Positions 26,953 to 34,665 of a stretch of DNA of 52,803 nt are shown in pieces. A program made the position numbers and the translations under genes. Source of the DNA: an archaeon CG10_big_fil_rev_8_21_14_0_10_43_11 (lineage in GTDB: Archaea > Nanobdellota > Nanobdellia > PEZQ01); the NCBI GenBank assembly GCA_002763265.1, contig PEZQ01000009.1:1-52803 (forward strand), in the 5' to 3' direction. The notes below the pieces were generated by a model. The model had not been told where the DNA came from, searched no databases, and saw nothing but the letters and a program-made list of their open reading frames with translations. The stretch's first letter is position 1. Each line of letters opens with the position of its first letter.

Positions 26953-27291
26953 GTGAAGCGCGCAAAACCATCAATGAGAGAAAGAAAAAGATATATAACC
27001 TTTGAGATTATTTCTAAGCGTACTATAACATACAACGAAATCAAGGAACACACGTTTTCGCACATCCTTGAACTCATCGGCGAAAAAGGAGTTTCTCTTG
27101 CGCGTCCTCGTCTTATCAAGAATTTGTGGAATGATAAAACACAGTCGGGCGTTTTAAGAGTGCATCCCGAATACGTCAATGACGTGAAAGTTGCGCAAAC
27201 CCTTATTCGCCGCATAGGACAAAAACAAGTTATCGTTAAAACAGGCAACGTGTTTGGCACGCTGCACAAAATTAAAAAAGGTGCATCATAA
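26953..27291 (+). CDS. rnp2: Ribonuclease P protein component 2 (Pop5)
   Basis: RNase P subunit Pop5, which pairs with Rpp30. The 112-residue protein has KPSMRERKRYITFEI at its start, matching the archaeal Pop5 pattern LR-x2-KRYIAFxI, and later SGVLRVHPEYVNDVKVA. The GTG at 26953 keeps the conserved N-terminal residues; ATG 26974 would cut into the motif. The stop overlaps the psmA start as TAATG, so the two genes are translationally coupled, a frequent archaeal arrangement. Confidence 0.88.
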   Translation: MKRAKPSMRERKRYITFEIISKRTITYNEIKEHTFSHILELIGEKGVSLARPRLIKNLWNDKTQSGVLRVHPEYVNDVKVAQTLIRRIGQKQVIVKTGNVFGTLHKIKKGAS

Positions 27292-27998
27292 TGGATGGAT
27301 TACAAGGAAGAATGGGATATGACCGAGCAATAACCGTATTCTCACCAGACGGAAGAATACTGCAAGTTGAATATGCAAGAAAAACAATCAGTCAGGGAAC
27401 GCCTGCAATTGGCATCGTGTTTAAAGACGGGGTTGTGCTCTTGGCAGTCAAAAAAGTCATTGACAAACTCATGGTTGCTGAAAGCATCGAAAAAGTCAAC
27501 GCAATAGATGACCACATTGGCGTCACAAGCGCAGGACTTATTGGTGACGGGCGAGTGCTTATTGAAAAAGCACAGCAAATCGCGCAAAAACACAAAATCA
27601 CGTACGACGAACCAATTGACGTTATCACGCTCACACGAAAAATCAGTGATTTTAAACAAGCATACACGCAATGGGGCGGTTCACGACCGTTTGGCATCTC
27701 ACTGCTTTTTGCAGGCATTGATGAAAAGCCTCACCTGCTTGTTACTGAACCTTCTGGCATCTACTTTGAATACAAAGCAACCGCAATTGGCGACAAATCA
27801 ACTGAAATAAACCAACTGCTTGAAGCAGGATACAAAGACAACATGTCAAAAGAAGACGCACTCAAACTAGGTCTTTCTTCGCTTAAAAAGCACATTAAAG
27901 ACCTTGATAAAAACCACGTTGACATTGGCATCATCACGACTGTTGATAAAACATTCAAAAGACTCTCTCAACGAGATGTGGTTTCTGCCTGGACGTAA
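27291..27998 (+). CDS. psmA: Proteasome alpha subunit
   Basis: Structural alpha subunit of the 20S proteasome, forming the gated outer rings. The 235-residue protein has the alpha signature GYDRAITVFSPDGRILQVEY near the N-terminus and RPFGISLLFAGID in the core. The C-terminus is short compared with many archaeal alphas (about 245-260). It overlaps the Pop5 gene by one base. No beta subunit is in the window. Confidence 0.96.
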   Translation: MDGLQGRMGYDRAITVFSPDGRILQVEYARKTISQGTPAIGIVFKDGVVLLAVKKVIDKLMVAESIEKVNAIDDHIGVTSAGLIGDGRVLIEKAQQIAQKHKITYDEPIDVITLTRKISDFKQAYTQWGGSRPFGISLLFAGIDEKPHLLVTEPSGIYFEYKATAIGDKSTEINQLLEAGYKDNMSKEDALKLGLSSLKKHIKDLDKNHVDIGIITTVDKTFKRLSQRDVVSAWT

Positions 27999-28004
27999 CA
28001 ACAC

Positions 28005-28874
28005 ATGATTAAGCCGGCGGTTATTGCCCTGTTGGTGATTATTAGTATCACCAGTGTTCACGCGCAAGGAGTAACCCCTCTTGAATACAGTGAAGCGCGC
28101 GCAATGAGCTGGCTTATACGCATCTCAAACTTTGATGTTTCACCAGACACCCTGTTTGTAAACGCGCTTTTACAAAACCAGACAAGCGTATTTGTAACTA
28201 TCACTAATGATGGTGATGAAAGTTTCCCCCGCCTTGAAATAGGTTTTGAAGGAAACATTTCCCCAATAATGCAAGCAGGTTTTAGCGCGTTCCCGCTCGA
28301 GCGAAAAAGCGCGTACCAAACCATGTTTCTTGTTAATGCAACGCGCGCCGGCCTGTACACAGGAAACATCACGTTTGATACCGGGGTCATAAAAAAACAC
28401 GTCCCTGCAATCATCAGCGTTTCAGAAAACGAGCGAACAACAGCAAACATTGAAATCCTTGGAAACGTGAAAGCAGGACGAAACTTGAATGCAAAAATAA
28501 CTATAGACAGCGGATTCATAACCGAAGTCACGTTAAGCGTGACCTATGGCATCCAGACCGTAACTGGTCAAAAAATTGGTGAAAACACGATAAGCGCAAG
28601 AGTGTCAGGCACGAGCACATCACAACTCGCCATTCCTGTGCCAAACAGTGTTGGCGTTGGAGACTACTTTTTTTACGCGATTGTTGACTTTAATGGCAGA
28701 AAATACATTGACGCGCAACATTTTGAAATAACCACGATTCTCTCGTTTGAAACACTTATTATCACTGCATTTTTGCTCATCATCCTTGCAGTTGTGCTCG
28801 GTTCGATTCTCCAAAAAAAAGAAAAAACCATAGCTGAATACGCAATTAGTAGCAAGAACCAAAAAACTCAGTAA
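28005..28874 (+). CDS. Secreted membrane-anchored protein of unknown function
   Basis: A 289-residue protein with an N-terminal signal peptide (about 1-21, ending SVHAQG). A beta-rich extracellular region with several N-x-S/T sites (LLQNQTSVF, LVNATRAG, GNITFD) follows. A C-terminal transmembrane helix (about 248-268) and a short basic cytoplasmic tail end the protein. It resembles NEW3/CARDB-like surface proteins but no family is certain. It starts seven bases after psmA and so is probably cotranscribed with it. Confidence 0.75.
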   Translation: MIKPAVIALLVIISITSVHAQGVTPLEYSEARAMSWLIRISNFDVSPDTLFVNALLQNQTSVFVTITNDGDESFPRLEIGFEGNISPIMQAGFSAFPLERKSAYQTMFLVNATRAGLYTGNITFDTGVIKKHVPAIISVSENERTTANIEILGNVKAGRNLNAKITIDSGFITEVTLSVTYGIQTVTGQKIGENTISARVSGTSTSQLAIPVPNSVGVGDYFFYAIVDFNGRKYIDAQHFEITTILSFETLIITAFLLIILAVVLGSILQKKEKTIAEYAISSKNQKTQ

Positions 28875-29719
28875 TTGAGTGTAAACACGAACGGGGATTT
28901 TGAAATTTTTCTTCCAGCATACCACCCATACGCATCAATCTGCGCAATTGACTTATCAGATTTCTGCGTAATGTTATAACACACAGCAACGGTTGCAGCG
29001 CGAAAGGAATGCTCAATAAGAGAACCTTTGGTAATTAGTTTTTCTTCTTCTATTCGTCTTAAAAGAGCATCACTAAACGAGATAAGACCAAGATTTTCAA
29101 GAGCCATTGGAACACGATAATCAGGAATTGCCCCTAAATTCTCAATATTCGTGAACTTGTTTGGCATCCGGCCGTACCACATGTCAGGACACAAGTTCGC
29201 GCGCTTGTCAAAAACAAGTGCGCCATACTTTGTTTCATGCCGGTCTTGGCCAAAAGAAAGCGGAAGATTGCGCACGAGTTCGTTACTGATAGTAACAACA
29301 TTGTTGTCACAGTAATCCGCAAGATTTGCAAACCTGCCCTGAAAGTTCTTATTAAGTACGCGACCTACTTCGTGCAAGTCTTTAATCACTTTAAACATAA
29401 GGTCTGAACCGATGCAATCAACATCTTCTTGTTTATAGCCCCACGCAACGCGTTTATTGTCAACAATATTCCAAAAACAAGCATTAATTGCCGAACCAAT
29501 ACCAATTTGTTCTAAAAATAAATCATCGTCATCAAAGAAATATCCAAATTTCCAGTCAGGAACCTGCCAATCCTGCGCTTTAAATGCTGCATATTGTTCT
29601 TCATTTTCAAGAACGTGCGCATGCGCACGACCTTTTGCGTGGGTGAGAAAATCATTTGAAAGTTGTGCCTGAAAACGCGCATCTACGTAGTTGTCTGCAA
29701 ATAACACACCAAGCGTCAT
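28868..29719 (-). CDS. Queuosine-salvage protein Qng1-like (DUF2419)
   Basis: A 283-residue homologue of the queuosine 5'-phosphate N-glycosylase family that releases the queuine base. Family landmarks are visible: GSAINACFWNI (75-85, for the DALNFCFW segment), VFDKRANLCPDMWYG (169-183, for KRAQI-x-D-W), IPDYRVPMALENLGL (198-212) and GSLIEHSFRAATVAV (232-246). Archaea normally make archaeosine rather than queuosine, so the substrate here may be another 7-deazaguanine nucleoside (inference). GTATTATACG about 26 bases upstream implies a leaderless message. Tail-to-tail overlap with the previous gene is seven bases. Confidence 0.75.
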   Translation of the reverse strand: MTLGVLFADNYVDARFQAQLSNDFLTHAKGRAHAHVLENEEQYAAFKAQDWQVPDWKFGYFFDDDDLFLEQIGIGSAINACFWNIVDNKRVAWGYKQEDVDCIGSDLMFKVIKDLHEVGRVLNKNFQGRFANLADYCDNNVVTISNELVRNLPLSFGQDRHETKYGALVFDKRANLCPDMWYGRMPNKFTNIENLGAIPDYRVPMALENLGLISFSDALLRRIEEEKLITKGSLIEHSFRAATVAVCYNITQKSDKSIAQIDAYGWYAGRKISKSPFVFTLNY

Positions 29720-29833
29720 GATATACTAGCAGGAGTAATCGTATAATACTATTTCTTTAGTCCAAGGCTGCTCGCGACAAGTTTTTAAGCCGTGCAAAGA
29801 ACCTATTACTAGAGTACGCAAAATGGTGAGAAC

Positions 29834-30529
29834 ATGACAAATGTTGAACAAGCAGTTGAAGCCCGCATAAGCAAGGACGAGCAGGATTTTGAAATCCTTG
29901 TTGACTGCGAAAAAGCACTCCAATACCGGAGCGGTATGCTTGCAAACCTTACTGACGTGGTTATTGCAGAAGAAGTGTATTCTGATGCAAAAAAAGGCTT
30001 GAAACACACGCATGAATCCCTCCAAAAAGCGTTTAATACAACAGATTTTGCAAAAATCGCAGACGAAATCATCAAACATGGACACATCAATCTCACAACA
30101 GAATATCGAAAAAAACTCAAAGACCAGAAAACCAAGCGCGTTATTGACCTCATCGCGTCACGTGCGTGCGATCCAAAAACAGGCAACCCTCACCCGCCAA
30201 AACGCATTGAAAACGCAATGGAACAGGCAAAAGTTTCTATCGACATCTTTAAAAATGAAGAAGAACAAGCAAAAGACGTTGTTGAAAAAATACGAAGTGT
30301 AATACCCATCTCCATGAAGGAGTTTATTTACGCTCTAACTATCCCGGCAAAATATGCGGGAAAAGCATATCACGCTTTTAGAAATGTTGGTACCATCAGC
30401 AAACAGGAATGGCAACATAACGGCTCACTGTACCTCGAGCTCACCATCCCCGGAGGACTGAAGGACGAGCTGATTTCTCGAGCAAACGAACTCACCCATG
30501 GCGATGTAGAGATTAGACAGGTGAAATAA
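29834..30529 (+). CDS. sdo1: Ribosome maturation protein SBDS homologue
   Basis: SBDS/Sdo1 releases the anti-association factor from nascent 60S-type subunits in eukaryotes; archaeal members are also linked to the exosome. The 231-residue protein has the N-terminal FYSH domain (VEARISKDEQDFEILVDCEK, SGMLANLTDVVIAEEVYSDA), a central helical domain (TEYRKKLKDQKTKRVIDLIA) and a C-terminal ferredoxin-like domain. GGTGAG eight bases before the ATG is the ribosome-binding site. It starts the SBDS-rrp4-rrp41-rrp42-rpoK cluster, four bases before rrp4. Confidence 0.94.
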   Translation: MTNVEQAVEARISKDEQDFEILVDCEKALQYRSGMLANLTDVVIAEEVYSDAKKGLKHTHESLQKAFNTTDFAKIADEIIKHGHINLTTEYRKKLKDQKTKRVIDLIASRACDPKTGNPHPPKRIENAMEQAKVSIDIFKNEEEQAKDVVEKIRSVIPISMKEFIYALTIPAKYAGKAYHAFRNVGTISKQEWQHNGSLYLELTIPGGLKDELISRANELTHGDVEIRQVK

Positions 30530-30533
30530 TACC

Positions 30534-31214
30534 ATGAGTAAAACAGACGTAAAAGACAAAGACATAGTTGTTCCTGGACAAACATTAGCTAAAGATATGG
30601 GCCTTGTTGCAGGAAAAAACACATACCGACATGGCGAAGAAATTATCGCCAAAACCGCAGGACTCGTTGACATAAAGGGTCGCGTAATAAAAATCATCCC
30701 GCTTAGCGGAAAATACATTCCAAACAAGTTTGACGAACTTATTGGCGTCATCTTGGAAGCGGGAGGCACCGGGTGGCAAGTTAACATTGGCGCACCATAC
30801 CAAGCGTATCTTCCTTTCTCAGAATACACTAAGCGCTTTATGGATTCACGCCACGTTGAAACAGTTGACCTGCTTGCAGAAGGAGACCTTATCCAGTGTA
30901 AAATTGTGAAATACACGAAAACAAAAAATCTCATTGTGTCAACAAAACACTTGCAAGACAAAAAACTTGAAGGAGGAATTGTGATACGAGTCACACCCCA
31001 AAAAGTACCGCGCATCATTGGCAAACAAGGCTCAATGATAACGCTCCTACGAGAAAAAACAAACACAAACATCATCGCAGGACCAAACGGCTGGGTGTGG
31101 ATTAAAAGCGATAAACCTGAAAACGAGCTTAAAGCTGCACAAGCAATCGAGTTTATCAACCAAAACGCTCACAAGCAAGGCCTCACCGAAAAGATTGAAA
31201 AACTGTTGAAGTGA
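30534..31214 (+). CDS. rrp4: Exosome RNA-binding subunit Rrp4
   Basis: Cap subunit of the archaeal exosome. The 226-residue protein has an N-terminal domain (VVPGQTLAKDMGLVAGKNTY), an S1 domain (VNIGAPYQAYLPFSEYTKR) and a KH domain with VPRIIGKQGSMI. It guides RNA into the Rrp41/Rrp42 ring. It sits four bases after SBDS and eight bases before rrp41, the standard archaeal order. Confidence 0.95.
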   Translation: MSKTDVKDKDIVVPGQTLAKDMGLVAGKNTYRHGEEIIAKTAGLVDIKGRVIKIIPLSGKYIPNKFDELIGVILEAGGTGWQVNIGAPYQAYLPFSEYTKRFMDSRHVETVDLLAEGDLIQCKIVKYTKTKNLIVSTKHLQDKKLEGGIVIRVTPQKVPRIIGKQGSMITLLREKTNTNIIAGPNGWVWIKSDKPENELKAAQAIEFINQNAHKQGLTEKIEKLLK

Positions 31215-31221
31215 AATTATA

Positions 31222-31917
31222 ATGGCATACAAAAAACGATTAGACGGACGAAAATTTGACCAAATGCGCGACATCGACATCAAACTCGGTGTTGTTGCAA
31301 ACGCGGACGGCTCAGCACAATTTAGCATGGGCCGAACAAAAATCATTGCCGCAGTGTACGGTCCAAAAACGCTTCACCCACAACGACTTCGTGAAGCTGA
31401 CAAAGGAATCATCCGCGCATACTATCGCATGCTCCCTTTTAGCGTTTCAGAACGAAAAACACCACGACCAGGACGACGAGAAATCGAACTCTCAATGGTC
31501 ATTAAAGAAGCGCTCGAAGAATCCGTGTTCCTCGAAGAATTCGGACAAGCAGTCATTGATGTACACATCTATGTTGTGCAAGCAGACGCGGGAAGCAGGT
31601 GTGCAAGCATTTGCGCAGCAACACTCGCACTTGCAGACGCGGGCATTCCAATGAAAGACTTTGTTGCATCAGTTTCTGCAGGCGTTGTTGACGGAGAAGT
31701 TGTACTTGACCTTAACTACCAGGAAGAAGCATATGAAGACGGCGATGTAGTTGACATGCCAATCGCGTATGTTGAAAACCTTAACAAAGTCACGCTTCTG
31801 CAACTGGACGGAAAAGCAACAGAAAAACAGGCAATAGACGCACTCAAACTCGGCATTGAAGGATGCAAAATAATCAAAGGAAAAATGCAAAACGCATTGA
31901 AACAAAAATTCGCATAG
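31222..31917 (+). CDS. rrp41: Exosome catalytic subunit Rrp41
   Basis: RNase PH-fold subunit with the phosphorolytic active site of the exosome. The 231-residue protein has RLDGRKFDQMRDIDIKLGV, RPGRREIELS (phosphate-binding arginines) and VQADAGSRCASICAATLAL, then VDMPIAYV near the catalytic aspartate region. It overlaps no neighbour and is followed seven bases later by rrp42 with GGTGA in the gap. Confidence 0.95.
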   Translation: MAYKKRLDGRKFDQMRDIDIKLGVVANADGSAQFSMGRTKIIAAVYGPKTLHPQRLREADKGIIRAYYRMLPFSVSERKTPRPGRREIELSMVIKEALEESVFLEEFGQAVIDVHIYVVQADAGSRCASICAATLALADAGIPMKDFVASVSAGVVDGEVVLDLNYQEEAYEDGDVVDMPIAYVENLNKVTLLQLDGKATEKQAIDALKLGIEGCKIIKGKMQNALKQKFA

Positions 31918-31924
31918 GTGAACA

Positions 31925-32719
31925 ATGAATATGACACGAATTACAAAAGGCGCAAAACAACTCATCAGCCACCTGGCTGAAGAGAAAAAGCGCATTGACA
32001 ATCGCGGATTTGACGACATGAGAAAACTTGAAATCGAATACGACATTTCCGACCAAGCAGAAGGAAGTGCACGCGTAAAACTTGGTGAAACCGAAGTGTA
32101 TGTTGGCGTGAAAGTCGGACTAGGAACACCCTACCCTGATACGCCAAACAAAGGAAACCTTATTGTGAACGCAGAAGTCACACCCCTTGCTGATGAAGAA
32201 TACGAACCAGGACCGCCACGGGACTGGGAAGTTGCGATTGCACGCGTGATTGACCGAGGTATTCGCGAAAGCGGTTCTATTGATGTTAAAAAATTATGCA
32301 TCAAAGAAGGAGAACGAACATGGGAAGTCTTTGTTGACGTGTACGTCATCAATGATGACGGAAACCTTGTTGGCGCAGGAGGCATTGGTGCCCTTGCCGC
32401 ACTCAAACACGCAAAACTGCCTGCATATAACAAGAAAGAAGACAAAATTGACAAGGAAGGAAAAAGAACAAAAGCAATTCCCATCACTGCAGAACCAATT
32501 CCAATTAGTTTTGCAAAAGTAGGAAGCCACTTATTTGTCGACCCTAAAAAAGAAGAAGTGCAAAACGCAACCGCGCATCTTGTTGTGACTGTTGATGAAA
32601 AAGACCGCATCGTATCGCTCCAACGCCAAGGCAGTGAAGGACTCACGTTTGAAGAGATAGAGAAATGTTTAAAAACAGCGATAAAACAAAGTAAAATTAT
32701 TCGCAAACAACTCGCGTGA
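31925..32719 (+). CDS. rrp42: Exosome subunit Rrp42
   Basis: Non-catalytic RNase PH-fold partner of Rrp41, 264 residues. Typical segments are KRIDNRGFDDMRKLEIEYD, GSARVKLGETEVYVGVKVGL, PGPPRDWEVAIARVIDRGIRE-like and the C-terminal VTVDEKDRIVSLQRQGSEGL. GGTGAACA immediately precedes ATG 31925. It ends 21 bases before rpoK. Confidence 0.95.
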   Translation: MNMTRITKGAKQLISHLAEEKKRIDNRGFDDMRKLEIEYDISDQAEGSARVKLGETEVYVGVKVGLGTPYPDTPNKGNLIVNAEVTPLADEEYEPGPPRDWEVAIARVIDRGIRESGSIDVKKLCIKEGERTWEVFVDVYVINDDGNLVGAGGIGALAALKHAKLPAYNKKEDKIDKEGKRTKAIPITAEPIPISFAKVGSHLFVDPKKEEVQNATAHLVVTVDEKDRIVSLQRQGSEGLTFEEIEKCLKTAIKQSKIIRKQLA

Positions 32720-32740
32720 GCATGCAGAGGTTAACAATTC

Positions 32741-32923
32741 ATGATGGAATACAACAAGTATGAGAAAGCACGCATCATTGGTGCACGAGCGCTTCAGATT
32801 GCTATGGGCGCTCCGCTTCTTATCAAGCGAAACAAGAGCGTTACAAACCCGGTTATAATCGCAATGGAAGAATATGAAAAGAACGTGATTCCAATCACGG
32901 TTCGACGCGTTCTTGAAGGCTAA
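32741..32923 (+). CDS. rpoK: DNA-directed RNA polymerase subunit K (Rpo6/omega-like)
   Basis: A 60-residue RNA polymerase assembly subunit, homologous to eukaryotic Rpb6 and bacterial omega. The signature YNKYEKARIIGARALQIAMG followed by APLLI is essentially canonical, and it ends with IPITVRRVL. It has no extra N-terminal extension. It follows rrp42 in the same direction. GAGG upstream of the ATG-ATG start could serve as ribosome-binding site. Confidence 0.95.
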   Translation: MMEYNKYEKARIIGARALQIAMGAPLLIKRNKSVTNPVIIAMEEYEKNVIPITVRRVLEG

Positions 32924-32947
32924 AAAAAAACTTCGTTTGCGCGCAAA

Positions 32948-34078
32948 CTATGCGCGAACCTTTTTTCTTATCATTTGCAATCGGTCCAGCTTTGCGTTTC
33001 GCTCTCTGCCAACAATACCTATTTTCATCATGCGCGTGCCAAGCGCGAAATCAGCAAGAAACGGGTCATAAGATTCTTTTGAACGATGCGAAAACACGGG
33101 TTCAACCCCTCTTTTTTTACAGTCACGCACAAACTCAAACATGCGCGAAACAAGACCTATCTGATTTGGTTTAACAATTGCTGCAGTGCACGCTTTTTTT
33201 GCAAGCGCACGCTTGAGACGGTCCGGGTTTGTCACAACAAGGTCATCAGCGCAAATGAGGGTTTGCGGATGCTTTTTTTGGAGTTTTGCAAACAAGTCAA
33301 AATCCTCTTCAAAAAACGGGTCTTCAACATAAAACAAAGCATACTCTTTGATAAGCCTGCTTACAAAATCAAATTGCTCATCTCTTGAGCGCACCGTATT
33401 CTTATATGCGTACACTCCTTTTTTGTAAAACGAGTTTGCTGCAATATCAAGGCCAATGCTAACTTCAGGATACGAACCATCCCTGATACTAACAAGCGCG
33501 TCAAGCACGTTTTGTTCATCAGCATCAACAACCCAGCCTCCCTCAAAATCAAGCTGTTTTGCATTAAAGTAGTCGCGCACGAGCTTGTGAAATTCAAGAT
33601 TAAGCGCGCGGGCCTCTTCAAACGGTTTTTTTGAGTGCACTAAAAATTCCTGAAAATCCGATCCACGCGGTGCGTGCACGCCACCGCCAACTACTTTGCT
33701 TAAGGGGTTTGGAACTTTTCTTTCTCGAAACAATTCAAACAATTCTTTTCCCTTCTCTTTTGCGTGAGCGCGCAAGAACGCTACGCTCAGTGATAACACA
33801 AGATTTCCACCAATCTTTTCAAAACGCTCAGAATCATGTTTGAGCAGTTCTGTTTCTAATGCTCTAAGAGAATCAAACTCCCTGCCCTCAAGTTTTGGAA
33901 ATGCCTTAATCGCGCTTGCAAGTCCTTTTTTTGAAAAAGATGAAACCTCGTGCGCGCCCGCACTCGTGCCGTAGGGCGCAACCGCGCGTGTTGTGCCCGC
34001 ACTTGTTTTGAGCACGCACTCAACAGACTCACCGTTAGGAATAGTAACTTTTTTAAAAAGCACGTTTTTAAATTTCAT
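32948..34078 (-). CDS. eno: Divergent enolase
   Basis: Interconverts 2-phosphoglycerate and phosphoenolpyruvate. At 376 residues it is about 40-50 shorter than standard enolase (420-430). Catalytic and metal positions appear kept: His134 in GGGVHAPRGSDFQEF with Glu144, Asp211 (GLDIAAN), Glu252 (YVEDPFF), Asp278/279 (ICADDL) and Lys303 (IVKPNQIG). Two signature loops are altered: YGTSAGAHE for SGASTG-x-x-E and SHRSKES for SHRSGET. Activity is likely but not certain. It is the last gene of an operon with ppsA and overlaps the unknown gene as ATGA. Confidence 0.85.
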   Translation of the reverse strand: MKFKNVLFKKVTIPNGESVECVLKTSAGTTRAVAPYGTSAGAHEVSSFSKKGLASAIKAFPKLEGREFDSLRALETELLKHDSERFEKIGGNLVLSLSVAFLRAHAKEKGKELFELFRERKVPNPLSKVVGGGVHAPRGSDFQEFLVHSKKPFEEARALNLEFHKLVRDYFNAKQLDFEGGWVVDADEQNVLDALVSIRDGSYPEVSIGLDIAANSFYKKGVYAYKNTVRSRDEQFDFVSRLIKEYALFYVEDPFFEEDFDLFAKLQKKHPQTLICADDLVVTNPDRLKRALAKKACTAAIVKPNQIGLVSRMFEFVRDCKKRGVEPVFSHRSKESYDPFLADFALGTRMMKIGIVGRERNAKLDRLQMIRKKVRA

Positions 34079-34653
34079 GCCAGCGTAAGGTTTTTGATGC
34101 TCTTTTGATGCAGTTTTTTTCGTTTGAGTGAACGACTGATTTGTTTTTGCAGGTTAACGTGAAATTGCTCTTTGCCTTTTGCAACTGCATGAGCATCAAG
34201 GGGCGCTGTTATAAGTTTCTCAAAATAGTCCGACTTGCCTGTCGGATTTTTCAAGCTTGGTTTGAGAACCTTGTGCGCTTCTTTGAGGATGAAAAAGAAT
34301 GCGTGGTCTGCATCTTCAAATAGGTTATCATCATAGTCAAACAAAACGGTATTCACCTCAAACACGTGAAACGGCTCAAACACGTCAACACTGCTTCCTT
34401 CTGATTTTTTCTCATCACCTGAAATAAAACGCATGCACAACGCTGCTTCGCGCGCTTCTTCTTGCGCGTCTTTTTCATCAACGCGTTCGCGCAATTCAAC
34501 TTCAAGCGCGGCAAAAATGCTCACCCACTTTGGCGTGTCCTGACCTTTTTCTCGCGGAAGCGCTACTTGCTTTGAAAGAATATTAGGTGTAGGTGATTCT
34601 GCACCAAAAAAACGCGTTACAAATTCAAACATACGGTATTTTTCATCCTCCAT
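34075..34653 (-). CDS. Hypothetical protein between ppsA and enolase
   Basis: A 192-residue acidic/helical protein with a very basic C-terminus (SRSLKRKKLHQKSIKNLTLA), not recognised. It has no signal peptide or membrane segment. It starts 12 bases after ppsA and overlaps the enolase ATG by four bases (ATGA), so it is translated in step with two glycolytic enzymes. A regulatory or scaffolding role is conceivable from context only. Confidence 0.7.
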   Translation of the reverse strand: MEDEKYRMFEFVTRFFGAESPTPNILSKQVALPREKGQDTPKWVSIFAALEVELRERVDEKDAQEEAREAALCMRFISGDEKKSEGSSVDVFEPFHVFEVNTVLFDYDDNLFEDADHAFFFILKEAHKVLKPSLKNPTGKSDYFEKLITAPLDAHAVAKGKEQFHVNLQKQISRSLKRKKLHQKSIKNLTLA

Positions 34654-34665
34654 GCATAAAAAGTT

